Shown here: in pieces, positions 1 through 5,723 of the stretch
Layout: every line of letters starts with the position of its first letter
Numbering within the stretch: position 1 is the stretch's first letter
Origin: Fibrobacteria bacterium GUT77
GTDB lineage: Bacteria > Fibrobacterota > Chitinivibrionia > Chitinivibrionales > Chitinispirillaceae
Length of the DNA stretch: 6,011 nt
Reading direction: 5' to 3'
Assembly (NCBI GenBank): GCA_001462255.1
Contig: LIUJ01000044.1
Location: 9,049 to 15,059 of the forward strand
Notes under the pieces: model-generated
Told to the model about the DNA's origin: nothing
Databases searched by the model: none
The model's input: only the letters and a program-made list of their open reading frames with translations
Position numbers and translations under genes: made by a program

Positions 1-1
1 G

Positions 2-400
2 CTGAAAGCGGAGAACGCCGAGCTGAAAGCGTCCGTCGCGGAGTTGGAAAGGGAGCTTAAAGGACACGGCATAATGCTTCCGTCCGAAAAGCGGGAAAAA
101 TACTTTGACCTTGTAGTGGTTACGCCGAAGGGGGTTGTACCGACCAATGAATTGGTTCTCGGTGGAGAAAAGTGCTTGAAGCGCGTGGATGGGTACGGGT
201 TTACGCATTTCTTGGTTCCGCCCGAAAGAGCTGTCGATCTATTGGCGTATGACGGTCCGGGCGAGCGGTTTTATCTGACGGACAAGCGCGCGCCGGTGAA
301 AGTGCCGCGGCGCGTGGGAATGTCTCTTAACGTGACGGAGGTTATCCCGCACACCTACAACGGCAAAGCGTGGGTGCCGGTAAAGGACAGCGGGAAGTAA
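2..400 (+). CDS. Unrecognised protein with N-terminal coiled coil, 3' part only
   Basis: This reading frame is open from base 2, so the gene begins upstream of the window; an internal TTG at 44 is not a credible start. The first visible residues form heptads rich in Leu, Ala, Glu and Lys (LKAENAELKASVAELERELK), and the DNA word gctgaaagcg recurs at a 21-base (7-codon) interval at 1-10 and 22-31, matching the heptad. After the coil comes a globular part of about 110 residues with alternating hydrophobic stretches (YFDLVVVTPKG, FTHFLVPPERAVDLLAY, GMSLNVTEVIPHTYNGKAW) that suggests a beta-rich fold. The TAA stop overlaps the ATG of the next gene by one base (TAATG), suggesting translational coupling. 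Its position just upstream of connector/tail genes suggests a virion or head-associated protein, but I do not recognise a family. Confidence 0.85.
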   Translation: MKAENAELKASVAELERELKGHGIMLPSEKREKYFDLVVVTPKGVVPTNELVLGGEKCLKRVDGYGFTHFLVPPERAVDLLAYDGPGERFYLTDKRAPVKVPRRVGMSLNVTEVIPHTYNGKAWVPVKDSGK

Positions 401-1173
401 TGGCGACGCTTAAAAGCTATATTGAGCGAATGCCCCATTCGCACACATTCCGGTACAATCCGACGTACTGGTTGGGATGGGCAAACTCGCTATTGGAGCG
501 TATGAGCGGAATGGGTGTTCTGCCGCCGAAGTGGATGTCGGCGGTTCTCCCGGTCTTTGACGAGATGTGGGTGGACAAACCGGCGCTTTGTCGGGACGTG
601 CTGTCGCTACACAACCCGAATCATCAGCGCACAGCATACCCGTTTGAGGAAATCAACGGGCGGTTGCGGTTGCTTATCCACCGCTTTAAGGAGCAGACGA
701 CGGAGGACGAAGCTGACGGTATAGGCAAGATTAACTTTACGGCGGAGCCGTCGACCATTGCGCTCGGAGAAAGCTCTATACTTTCGTGGGATGTGGAGAT
801 GGCATACGTTAAGGCGGGCGGTATAGGCAAGATTAACTTTACGGCGGAGCCGTCGACCATTGCGCACGGAGGAAGCTCTATACTTTCGTGGGATGTAGAG
901 ATGGCATACGTTAAGGCGGGCGGCCCGGTACTCTTGAAGTATATACAGGCCTACGAGCCGATAGATTCGATTGACAGCGAGCTTGCGATTGGCCCGTATG
1001 ACAATCTTATAGAGGCGTGGTTGCGGTGGAAGGTGGAGGAACACATGTCGCCGATATCGCAGGAATGCGGATATTGGCGTAGCCGGGTTGACGTGGAACT
1101 GCATCAGCTTCGCGGCGAGGCGTTTAATCGCGTGAACCCGATTCGCGGGCGCGAACTTATTGGATTTATGTGA
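400..1173 (+). CDS. Unrecognised phage protein carrying two Ig-like half-domains; possible head-tail adaptor
   Basis: Encodes 257 residues from ATG 400, preferred over an in-frame GTG at 370 because it forms a TAATG junction with the preceding gene. Residues 1-106 are mostly helical in character with many Trp and Pro (for example YNPTYWLGWANSLLERM, LPPKWMSAVLPVFDEMW) and match no family I know. Residues 107-140 and 141-174 are two copies of a 34-residue unit with the Ig-like signature F-T-A-E-P-S-T-I, Gly, then L-S-W-D-V. Only the N-terminal half of the Ig fold is present; the usual T-Y-T-L-T strands are missing. Residues 175-257 are helical and contain LAIGPYDNLIEAWLRWKVEE. Such a helical tail, placed directly before a nozzle-like gene, resembles the order adaptor-then-nozzle seen in T7 (gp11, gp12) and P22 (gp4, gp10). 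The adaptor role is inference from position and weak pattern only. The coding region itself is secure. Confidence 0.6.
   Translation: MATLKSYIERMPHSHTFRYNPTYWLGWANSLLERMSGMGVLPPKWMSAVLPVFDEMWVDKPALCRDVLSLHNPNHQRTAYPFEEINGRLRLLIHRFKEQTTEDEADGIGKINFTAEPSTIALGESSILSWDVEMAYVKAGGIGKINFTAEPSTIAHGGSSILSWDVEMAYVKAGGPVLLKYIQAYEPIDSIDSELAIGPYDNLIEAWLRWKVEEHMSPISQECGYWRSRVDVELHQLRGEAFNRVNPIRGRELIGFM
718..921 (+). repeat. Tandem direct repeat, 2 x 102 bp, encoding an Ig-like half-module
   Basis: Unit 1 is 718-819 and unit 2 is 820-921, exactly 34 codons each and in frame. By hand comparison they differ at three positions: ctc/cac (Leu to His), gaa/gga (Glu to Gly) and a silent gtg/gta. Both contain the word ccgtcgaccattg (748-760 and 850-862), which also occurs at 3997-4009 in the separate Ig-like gene. 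The encoded unit starts GIGKINFTAEPSTI and ends LSWDVEMAYVKAG. The near identity suggests a recent duplication or ongoing recombination. Confidence 0.95.
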
Positions 1174-1180
1174 GGCGGAT

Positions 1181-3580
1181 ATGCCAAAGACCGTACTGTT
1201 AAAAGACGGCAATTACGCGCGCGGTATGAACGACATCGACGATCCGATGACGCTCGGCGACGGATATTGCGCGGAGCTTGTCAACGCCTACCCCGGCGTC
1301 CCGTTGGAAATGCGCAAGGGGATAAACTGGAGCCGACCCTTTGACGACAACATGGCGAGTTATACTTATAACAGTTACAATAAAGTGCTGTGTTCATGTT
1401 TTTGGAAAGACAAATTATTTGCGTTTGTCAGAGTTGGGAGCGTGATTTGCCTCGTTTGTTTTGATGAAGGAAAACTTCGACGCGTTGGATTTATGCATGT
1501 CAACTACGATGTGGTATTTGGGTTGGCGGATCCGAGGGAGACGGATAAATACAATAAATTGGCGTTAGAACCGGTTGGAAGCGTTCTTTACGCGCGTTTT
1601 CAACTTCCGATTATATGGCAGACAATTTACGGCACTTGGCTCAACGACGGCGCACTGAATGCTTGTAATATGTTGGCGGTGGAGTTCGGCGAGGACGGTG
1701 TACCTAAGGCACGGTTGATTCCGCCGGCAGGGTTGCAACTGACAAACACAGTTCAGCGCGGTAGCATACCGCACTTTTATGTTGACGCGGAAACGGAGTA
1801 CGAAAAACTTTGGGTTCATACTTTGCAAGTGAATACCCCGTCCTCCGCCGCCGATGTAGGTTGGGCGCAACCGGATGGAAACGTTGAAGGCGTATATGGG
1901 ATATCGGTAACATTAGTTCGCCGCACCACCGAAGTCGGTAATGTGACAAAAGTTTATGAGCCTGGATTGATAGAAACCCCGGAGGGGCGTTTGACGCCGG
2001 ATAGACGCGTGGGAATTGCGTATAGGATTAAAGACAAATACGGATTACATAACATCGTGTTTCAATGGTCAAGTAGCCCGCAGAATCATTTTCAATTTAC
2101 GCATTTGCGTTTTTATAGGACGCGGAATTTCGCGGCGATATGGAACTCCGCCGGTATGTCTATAGAAGAAAAACAAAACATTGTTTTGGGGGCAACGCGC
2201 TACTTCATGGTAGATGTCCCGTATACCGGTTATGACACGGATAAATCTTTTTCGGTTACAGGCATGGGTTATGTGTGGCGATATGACGCGGACATAGACG
2301 ATAAATTCGATGACGAGATGGAGCGGATAGAGGTGTCTGACGGAGAGTTGACGGGTGAGGCGAATACTCTGCAGAGCGCTCCCTACAATATGCCGCCGTT
2401 TGATGGGGTGTATATGCGGTATCACAAGGGACGGATGTTTCTTTTGGGGAATAAGGGGCAACTTTATTTTTCCGAAGTTCCGGGCGGCGACGGCGGCGGT
2501 GACTTGGAAATGGCTAACCTATACCCGGAGAAATACGCGCTATGGTATAAACTGTATGACAGGTATGAACTTGGTACGCATGAGAATGCGGAGGCGACCG
2601 GGATAGCGGCGTTTGACGACGATTTGTATTTTTTTAAGTCTAATGGCATATGGTGCCTTGTAGGCGGAGCGCCGCCGTCGGTGCCGCGAATGATAAGCGA
2701 TAATGTCGGGTGTACGGCCGGCAATACGATTGTAACGGTGAAAGTCGACAATAAACGCGCGTTGTTTTTCTTGGGCAACGACGCGCCGTACTTGATAAGC
2801 GCGGGCGGATACGTAACGGAATTTACGGCGTTTAAATGTAAGGCATTATATAGGGCGTCTGATGTGTTCGCGACAGCCGCGTGGTGGGATAACAAAATAT
2901 GGGTGTTTTGCGCCGGTGTAGGTTACGGGTATTCGGCGGACGCGGAACACCCCGGAGCGTTTACGATTGTATCGGGAGAAACCGTAATGAATTACATCGC
3001 GGCTTTATGCGTTTTGCCGAATCTTGAACCGCTCTTTTTGGGTACCGAGAGCACCAAGGATTCTCTCGGTGTTTTGAGCGGAATGGGCATTGTTGTAGGC
3101 AAATTCCATGACGGCTATGACGATCTGTTGTATGATGATTATAACACTAAACGTATTCCGGTAGAATTTAAATTGCGTTCACGACGTCAATCACCGGGCC
3201 CGCTTGACCGCAACATGGGAGAGCTACTGAATGCGACGATGTATTGCACGTTTGACAAAGGGATTGACCCGTTTACCGTAGAGATGAAAAGCAATCGCTT
3301 TAAGGCTATTCGGAGTTACAACAACGCGGAGCGCAAGGAGTACATCAACAACCAAGCGCCCGAGGGAAAGCCGTATATGCGGACGAACATCACGCTGATT
3401 CCCGAAGCGGACTTTATGGGTGAACGCTTTGAATACGAAATCAAAAAGCGGACGGAGGCGGGTTTTGACTTGTACGGGGCGGAGATGGAGATAATTCCGC
3501 GTCCGTACTTCGACGGCGACGACCTTGTGGGCGGCGCGGCGAACAAAGAGATATGGGTGGACTACGATGAATCTAATTGA
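1181..3580 (+). CDS. Putative podovirus-type tail nozzle (P22 gp10 / T7 gp12-like) protein
   Basis: Encodes 799 residues from ATG 1181, which follows a GAGG at 1172-1175; an upstream in-frame TTG at 1160 is less likely. The previous gene ends 7 bases earlier. The N-terminus has the pattern typical of nozzle or DNA-stabilisation proteins: a Gly/Arg/Asn-rich entry (DGNYARGMNDIDDP), then ELVNAYPGVPLEMRKGINW. The centre and C-terminus read as repeated beta-propeller blades: around 409-437 YMRYHKGRMFLLGNKGQLYF followed by SEVPGG; around 475-497 IAAFDDDLYFFKSNGIWCLV; around 514-549 a stretch with ALFFLGNDAPYLISAGGYV. The motifs 'grasp what the map of S-x-V-P-G and then L-y-f-f-k-s-n-G' are what I associate with nozzle proteins, which form the hexameric lower tail tube in podoviruses. 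The length is close to T7 gp12 (about 790 residues). A different beta-propeller tail or fibre protein is the main alternative. No sequence search was possible. Confidence 0.6.
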   Translation: MPKTVLLKDGNYARGMNDIDDPMTLGDGYCAELVNAYPGVPLEMRKGINWSRPFDDNMASYTYNSYNKVLCSCFWKDKLFAFVRVGSVICLVCFDEGKLRRVGFMHVNYDVVFGLADPRETDKYNKLALEPVGSVLYARFQLPIIWQTIYGTWLNDGALNACNMLAVEFGEDGVPKARLIPPAGLQLTNTVQRGSIPHFYVDAETEYEKLWVHTLQVNTPSSAADVGWAQPDGNVEGVYGISVTLVRRTTEVGNVTKVYEPGLIETPEGRLTPDRRVGIAYRIKDKYGLHNIVFQWSSSPQNHFQFTHLRFYRTRNFAAIWNSAGMSIEEKQNIVLGATRYFMVDVPYTGYDTDKSFSVTGMGYVWRYDADIDDKFDDEMERIEVSDGELTGEANTLQSAPYNMPPFDGVYMRYHKGRMFLLGNKGQLYFSEVPGGDGGGDLEMANLYPEKYALWYKLYDRYELGTHENAEATGIAAFDDDLYFFKSNGIWCLVGGAPPSVPRMISDNVGCTAGNTIVTVKVDNKRALFFLGNDAPYLISAGGYVTEFTAFKCKALYRASDVFATAAWWDNKIWVFCAGVGYGYSADAEHPGAFTIVSGETVMNYIAALCVLPNLEPLFLGTESTKDSLGVLSGMGIVVGKFHDGYDDLLYDDYNTKRIPVEFKLRSRRQSPGPLDRNMGELLNATMYCTFDKGIDPFTVEMKSNRFKAIRSYNNAERKEYINNQAPEGKPYMRTNITLIPEADFMGERFEYEIKKRTEAGFDLYGAEMEIIPRPYFDGDDLVGGAANKEIWVDYDESN

Positions 3581-3779
3581 ACGCGTAGACGATATGGAGA
3601 GACGGCTGAAAGTCTGCGAGGACGACTTGCGCAAAGTAAAAGAAACGATAAACAAGGTACAAGGGCAACCGATAATTAAGGCGGTATACGGGGCGCAGTT
3701 TGATTTGAACGACGGCTTGAACGCGCAAGAGATAAACGGGCGGTTGGAGAAGATAGAAAAAACGTTACAAACACTATAA
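3567..3779 (+). CDS. Small coiled-coil protein, 70 residues, unknown function
   Basis: Starts at ATG 3567 inside the last codons of the nozzle-like gene and overlaps it by 14 bases in another frame, so translation is probably coupled. Residues 1-32 form a strongly heptad-patterned charged helix (MNLIERVDDMERRLKVCEDD and onward). A short non-coil linker follows at about 35-55 (PIIKAVYGAQFDLNDGLNAQ), then a second short coil to the end (INGRLEKIEKTLQTL). It has no signal peptide and no membrane segment. Small coiled-coil proteins in tail modules often serve as trimerisation elements or chaperones for fibres; here that is inference from position between the nozzle-like gene and the surface-protein genes. 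The next gene follows 13 bases later. Confidence 0.8.
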   Translation: MNLIERVDDMERRLKVCEDDLRKVKETINKVQGQPIIKAVYGAQFDLNDGLNAQEINGRLEKIEKTLQTL

Positions 3780-3780
3780 C

Positions 3781-3786
3781 AGGAGG
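3781..3786 (+). promoter_or_regulatory. Strong Shine-Dalgarno site AGGAGG
   Basis: A perfect AGGAGG lies 6 bases before ATG 3793 and fixes the start of the Ig-like gene. It is the strongest ribosome binding site in the window, consistent with a product made in many copies. Confidence 0.9.
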
Positions 3787-3792
3787 TATTGT

Positions 3793-4059
3793 ATGGCAAT
3801 ACAACAGATGACGATTACAAACAACAAGACCCATGACGTGTCTCTGTTATCAGAAAAGGAGGGGTCGTTGCCGGCTTATCCGACGGAAACGACGACATAT
3901 ACGCTTACGGTAACGACGTCGGACGGGCAGACCAAAACGGCAACGGCAACGGTAACGGTAGAGGCGGAGCTCCGCATTGATTCGTTCATCGCAAATCCGT
4001 CGACCATTGTTCCGGGACAACCTGTAACGCTATCGTGGGTTGTGAATGGGGGCAATTAA
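3793..4059 (+). CDS. Small Ig-like domain protein with permuted half-domains
   Basis: Encodes 88 residues behind a perfect AGGAGG. There is no signal peptide. Residues about 15-56 look like the C-terminal half of a bacterial or phage Ig-like domain (VSL...GSLPAYPTETTTYTLTV, then a Thr/Val-rich strand TKTATATVTV). Residues 60-88 look like the N-terminal half of a second domain (LRIDSFIANPSTIVPGQPV then TLSWVVNGGN), which stops abruptly where the fold would normally continue. The order is therefore C-half then N-half, not a complete domain. The N-half resembles the repeats of the gene at 400-1173, sharing 13 identical bases and several identical codons (34 of 51 bases by hand count over the core). 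The stop lies 2 bases before the ATG of the FISUMP gene, and a G5 run just before the stop could allow a -1 frameshift into it. Ig-like domains on phages are usually displayed on capsids or tails and thought to bind surface carbohydrates. Confidence 0.8.
   Translation: MAIQQMTITNNKTHDVSLLSEKEGSLPAYPTETTTYTLTVTTSDGQTKTATATVTVEAELRIDSFIANPSTIVPGQPVTLSWVVNGGN
3937..3960 (+). repeat. Hexanucleotide microrepeat (acggya)x4 in the Ig-like gene
   Basis: Four consecutive copies of acggca/acggta encode the Thr-Ala/Thr-Val strand of the Ig-like protein. Copy-number change by slippage would stay in frame and would lengthen or shorten one beta strand. It may simply reflect the Thr/Val preference of the strand. 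Confidence 0.75.
4047..4053 (+). promoter_or_regulatory. Possible -1 frameshift site T-GGG-GGC before the Ig-like gene stop
   Basis: In the zero frame the codons are AAT GGG GGC AAT TAA. A one-base backward slip on the G5 run gives TGG GGG CAA TTA ATT ATG, entering the FISUMP frame, which is open there. The heptamer only loosely fits the slippery rule (P-site and A-site both keep two of three pairs). The same G5 run sits 9 bases before ATG 4062 and could instead act as a weak ribosome binding site. No stimulatory structure was established by eye. Confidence 0.3.
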
Positions 4060-4061
4060 TT

Positions 4062-4808
4062 ATGTCCGTAAAACTGACGCTTAGGGAAACCGGTCGTATA
4101 GGAAATGAAATACAATCCTCTTTCACGCGGGGGGAGGTGTCGGGACTGCCGTGGGGGGAATTGAGCTTGCTCCCACTTGACGTTTCGAGGACTGGAGATC
4201 AGTTCACCGACGAACGCGACGGTCAAACGTACAGGACGGTGAAGATGCCGGACGGTAAGGAGTGGATGGCGCAGAATTTCAGTTATGAACCGTCGGGCGG
4301 GGGTTGGTATAATTATAACTACGACCCGGCTATGGGCGTACAATACGGCAAGTTGTACGATTGGGCTACGGCCCAAACTATCGCGCCTCCGGGGTGGCAC
4401 CTTCCTACCCGCGAGGAGTGGGATGATTTAGCCATGGCTTGTGGCGGTGGAAGTCTGTGCGGAGGGAAGTTGAAATCGAAGGATATTGATTATACCGTAA
4501 CATACACATTAACGGCAGAATCTACGGGCGGACAAAAGGCAGAAAAAAATGTGATGGTATCAGTAAAGGGTACCTATTGGCCAAAATACCGTGGTACGGA
4601 CAATTACGGCTTTGCGGCTCTGCCGGGCGGCATCCACTACTCCAGTGGCGAGTTCGGCCTCATCAACAGCCTCGGCTACTGGTGGGCGGCCTCGGAGAAC
4701 GGGATCGGTGCCGGGTATAACTATCGCTTGAGCGACGGAAATAATGTCTTGGATAAGCGCACAAACACTAAGCTCGATGCATATTCGGTGCGCCTTGTTA
4801 AAAATTAA
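4062..4808 (+). CDS. FISUMP-domain protein with an internal Ig-like insertion; putative receptor-binding or decoration protein
   Basis: Encodes 248 residues from ATG 4062, 2 bases after the previous stop; an in-frame GTG at 4035 is possible but less likely. Residues 1-45 are a non-conserved leader. From about 46 the FISUMP signature begins: FTDERDGQTYRTVKMPDGKE, WMAQNF, YGKLYDWATA (95-104), PPGWHLPTREEWDDL (109-123), GGKLKSK (134-140). It resumes with GTDNYGFAALPGG (178-190), YWWAASENG (206-214) and the terminal YSVRLVKN. FISUMP belongs to the C-type-lectin/formylglycine-enzyme-like fold, common in surface proteins of Fibrobacter and Bacteroidota. About 25-30 extra residues at roughly 141-170 read as Ig-like strands. 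There is no signal peptide, as expected for a virion protein. Position in the tail module, directly after an Ig-like gene, suggests host-surface binding. Base usage in the FISUMP part (many ctc, ggc, atc codons) is more GC-rich than the insertion, hinting at a mosaic origin. Confidence 0.88.
   Translation: MSVKLTLRETGRIGNEIQSSFTRGEVSGLPWGELSLLPLDVSRTGDQFTDERDGQTYRTVKMPDGKEWMAQNFSYEPSGGGWYNYNYDPAMGVQYGKLYDWATAQTIAPPGWHLPTREEWDDLAMACGGGSLCGGKLKSKDIDYTVTYTLTAESTGGQKAEKNVMVSVKGTYWPKYRGTDNYGFAALPGGIHYSSGEFGLINSLGYWWAASENGIGAGYNYRLSDGNNVLDKRTNTKLDAYSVRLVKN
4482..4571 (+). other. Ig-like C-terminal half inserted in the FISUMP domain
   Basis: Encodes DIDYTVTYTLTAESTGGQ and the following KAEKNVMVSVKG. 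FISUMP domains normally pass from the GGKLKS motif to GTD-YGFAALPGG with only about a dozen residues; here there are roughly 38. The extra part matches the strand pattern of the Ig-like protein encoded just upstream (TYTLTVTTSDGQTKTATATV). The segment is also more A-rich than its flanks. Exact ends are uncertain by several codons. Confidence 0.65.
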
Positions 4809-4813
4809 TCATT

Positions 4814-4820
4814 AAAGGAG
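4814..4820 (+). promoter_or_regulatory. Shine-Dalgarno site AAAGGAG
   Basis: AAAGGAG ends 10 bases before ATG 4831 in the short gap after the FISUMP gene and sets that start. The gap 4809-4830 contains no hairpin or T-run that could be a terminator, so readthrough from the tail genes into the lysis genes is expected. Confidence 0.8.
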
Positions 4821-4830
4821 ATAAACAAAA

Positions 4831-5340
4831 ATGTCAGATGCCGCGTATACCGCCGTAGGGAGCATGATAAAGGATATCAACAATGAGTTGCAAATCGTCG
4901 CGCTCATTGTGGTAGGCGTTTTCGCCGTGATATTTCTTTGGCTCCTGAAGGTGGCCGGTGACGGTAAGAAACTTGTTGCCAAAAGCGTCGAGTTGGAGGC
5001 GGAGCGCACGGCGTTGCGTAAAGCGGAACGCGACAAACAAATGTCTGACATGGAAAACCGTTTCGCGAGCGCATTAAGCGCACAGGAGAAGGTAACTGAT
5101 GCCGCGATGAATACCGCCAACGGCGTGGGAAAATCTTTGGATAGGCACATTGACGAGCACAAAGTAAACGACGAGAAAACGCAGAAAAATATTGTATCCA
5201 TTGATGAGCGGCTACGAAGAATAGAGGCTAACTTGATAGAGAGGAAAGAATTTATCGCGATGTGCGAAAAGGTGAACGATATCAATACCGGAATGGTTAA
5301 GATGATGACGATTTTAGAGGAGAGGACGAAAAAAAAATGA
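4831..5340 (+). CDS. Single-membrane-segment coiled-coil protein; candidate lysis protein (holin-like)
   Basis: Encodes 169 residues. Residues 1-20 are short and net acidic. Residues about 22-39 are a clear membrane segment (IVALIVVGVFAVIFLWLL). Lys residues follow (KVAGDGKK), so by the positive-inside rule the long C-terminal part should face the cytoplasm. Residues about 50-80 (LEAERTALRKAERDKQ) and about 118-168 (SIDERLRRIEANLIERKE) are charged coiled coils. The gene overlaps the i-spanin by ATGA, which places it in the lysis cassette. One membrane segment in front of a spanin pair would fit a class III holin or a regulator of lysis, but the long coil is atypical for holins and I recognise no family. 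A structural protein that inserts in the membrane is another option. Confidence 0.7.
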   Translation: MSDAAYTAVGSMIKDINNELQIVALIVVGVFAVIFLWLLKVAGDGKKLVAKSVELEAERTALRKAERDKQMSDMENRFASALSAQEKVTDAAMNTANGVGKSLDRHIDEHKVNDEKTQKNIVSIDERLRRIEANLIERKEFIAMCEKVNDINTGMVKMMTILEERTKKK

Positions 5341-5723
5341 AAATGTCGGATAAGATATTGTTGGCGATAATAACGGCGGTCATGTTTGTTGTGGCGTGTA
5401 TGTACGTGAAGGTACTCAACGAACTGTACCGTAAGGACGCGGAGATATCGCGATTGACGCTCGCGCTTAACGAGTGCGGGATACGGGAGAAGGGGGCGAT
5501 TGCTATGGTTGAGAGGCAAAACGCGGCGATTGACGCGGTGAGAGTTGATACCGTTTATATTGACCGATTGATTAAGGTAGCGGAGGCTAAGTACGCGGAG
5601 ATACGCGAGGTGGTTGTCCGTAGCATAGAAAAGGATTCGAGTTATGAAAACAAGGTCAATAGTATTGATGTTGTGCTTCGCCGCTTCCACGGGGTTGAAT
5701 TGCGCCCAGCGGACAGTGACTAA
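5337..5723 (+). CDS. i-spanin (Rz-like), inner-membrane subunit
   Basis: Encodes 128 residues. ATG 5337 overlaps the previous stop as ATGA and has AGAGGA (5321-5326) 10 bases upstream; a second ATG at 5343 would lack good spacing. The layout is that of Rz-type i-spanins: a short basic start (MKMSDK), one membrane segment at about 7-24 (ILLAIITAVMFVVACMYV), then a coiled-coil periplasmic part (YRKDAEISRLTLALNECGIR and more heptads to about 110). I-spanins pair with an outer-membrane lipoprotein to fuse the two membranes in the last step of lysis of Gram-negative hosts. The strongest support is the gene at 5644, nested in the 3' end of this one in the +1 frame, which is the hallmark arrangement of Rz/Rz1. 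Sequence conservation among spanins is very low, so identification rests on architecture and context. Confidence 0.75.
   Translation: MKMSDKILLAIITAVMFVVACMYVKVLNELYRKDAEISRLTLALNECGIREKGAIAMVERQNAAIDAVRVDTVYIDRLIKVAEAKYAEIREVVVRSIEKDSSYENKVNSIDVVLRRFHGVELRPADSD

Noticed and set aside
370..399. GTG start extending the gene at 400 upstream by ten residues
   Set aside because: It would overlap the preceding gene by 31 bases; the ATG at 400 forms a TAATG coupling junction and gives a more typical start.
607..1212. A 201-codon - strand open frame across the tandem repeat
   Set aside because: It is antisense to the accepted gene at 400-1173 and shows its repeat only because the DNA is repeated. 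No ribosome binding site or family pattern supports it.
2069..2461. A 130-codon - strand open frame inside the nozzle-like gene, with similar ones at 2464-2895 and 3224-3799
   Set aside because: They are antisense to a gene with clear protein-level structure, and none has a plausible domain, start context or operon partner.
4035..4061. GTG start for the FISUMP protein
   Set aside because: No good ribosome binding site precedes it. ATG 4062 follows the previous stop by 2 bases and is the simpler choice, though this frame matters for the frameshift idea.
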